Virus record (IMG/VR): IMGVR_UViG_3300035126_000556
Location: 1-21,010 of that record
Reading direction: 5' to 3' (one strand)
DNA length: 21,010 bases
From: a virus
The notes under the pieces were generated by a model. That model made no database searches. It was not told the origin of the DNA and saw only the letters and a program-made list of their open reading frames with translations. The translations under genes were made by a program, and so were the position numbers. Shown here one piece after another: positions 20,955-21,010 of this stretch (position 1 is the first letter of the stretch; every line of letters starts with the position of its first letter).

Positions 20955-21010
20955 ATGCCCCTCCTCCTCCTCGCTCTCTTGTTCTGCTCCTGCTCGCCAA
21001 GGCCAACTGA
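20955..21010 (+). CDS. start of a putative lipoprotein (partial)
   Basis: A frame starting at ATG 20955 runs to the window end: MPLLLLALLFCSCSPRPT and on. It is an N-terminal hydrophobic segment with cysteines at positions 11 and 13 followed by Pro/Arg/Thr, resembling a lipoprotein signal with a lipobox. The frame is still open at the edge. Outer spanin (Rz1-like) proteins begin this way and often sit in late regions, but this is a guess from 18 residues. The Shine-Dalgarno is weak. Confidence 0.45.
   Translation, partial: MPLLLLALLFCSCSPRPT

Noticed and set aside
1-21010. CRISPR array, insertion sequence or integrase
   Set aside because: No regularly spaced direct repeats, terminal inverted repeats with transposase, or recombinase motifs are visible.

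Overview
The window is part of the genome of a tailed double-stranded DNA phage (Caudoviricetes) or a prophage of one. Signature genes are a terminase large subunit, a portal protein, a DnaB-type helicase, an Erf-like annealing protein, a PD-(D/E)XK exonuclease and a resolvase-like nuclease. The host is bacterial, because nearly every gene has a purine-rich Shine-Dalgarno sequence or a 1-4 base stop/start overlap. Nothing in the sequence identifies the host taxon. I see no tRNA, rRNA, CRISPR array, integrase or insertion sequence.

Region 1 (1-7177, + strand) is a tightly packed early operon for DNA replication and recombination: a small HTH protein, annealing protein, exonuclease, resolvase, a secreted 3D-domain protein, DnaB helicase, a run of small unknown genes mostly starting with GTG in 4-base overlaps, a 2-oxoglutarate/Fe(II) oxygenase, a 38-residue membrane peptide and a third putative PD-(D/E)XK nuclease.

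Region 2 (7137-13536, - strand) is a second operon read right to left. Its core is a three-gene set: a DUF3150-like protein, a MoxR-type AAA+ ATPase, and a protein joining an HExxH metallopeptidase-like domain to a VWA (MIDAS) domain. Around it lie ten small or unknown genes, including a ribbon-helix-helix protein and several proteins under 60 residues. Three intergenic leaders in this operon share the same RNA architecture: a long hairpin closed by a GATCA/TGATC stem, usually a short CCCTG/CAGGG hairpin, then an unstructured A/C-rich tract, a strong Shine-Dalgarno and the start codon. This ATPase-VWA-DUF3150 block and its leaders are the most interesting part of the window.

Region 3 (13537-14588) is about 1 kb without a credible gene between the divergent operons. 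It has several hairpins and four CTCGAG palindromes, and probably holds the divergent promoters and possibly an origin or an untranslated RNA.

Region 4 (14589-21010, + strand) is the late packaging and structural operon: a terminase small-subunit candidate, a cysteine-rich zinc-binding protein, a basic protein, terminase large subunit, portal, an XhlA/holin-like coiled-coil membrane protein, two AT-richer Gly/Ser/Thr-rich structural proteins, and the start of a lipoprotein cut by the window end. The major capsid protein and tail genes must lie beyond the right edge.
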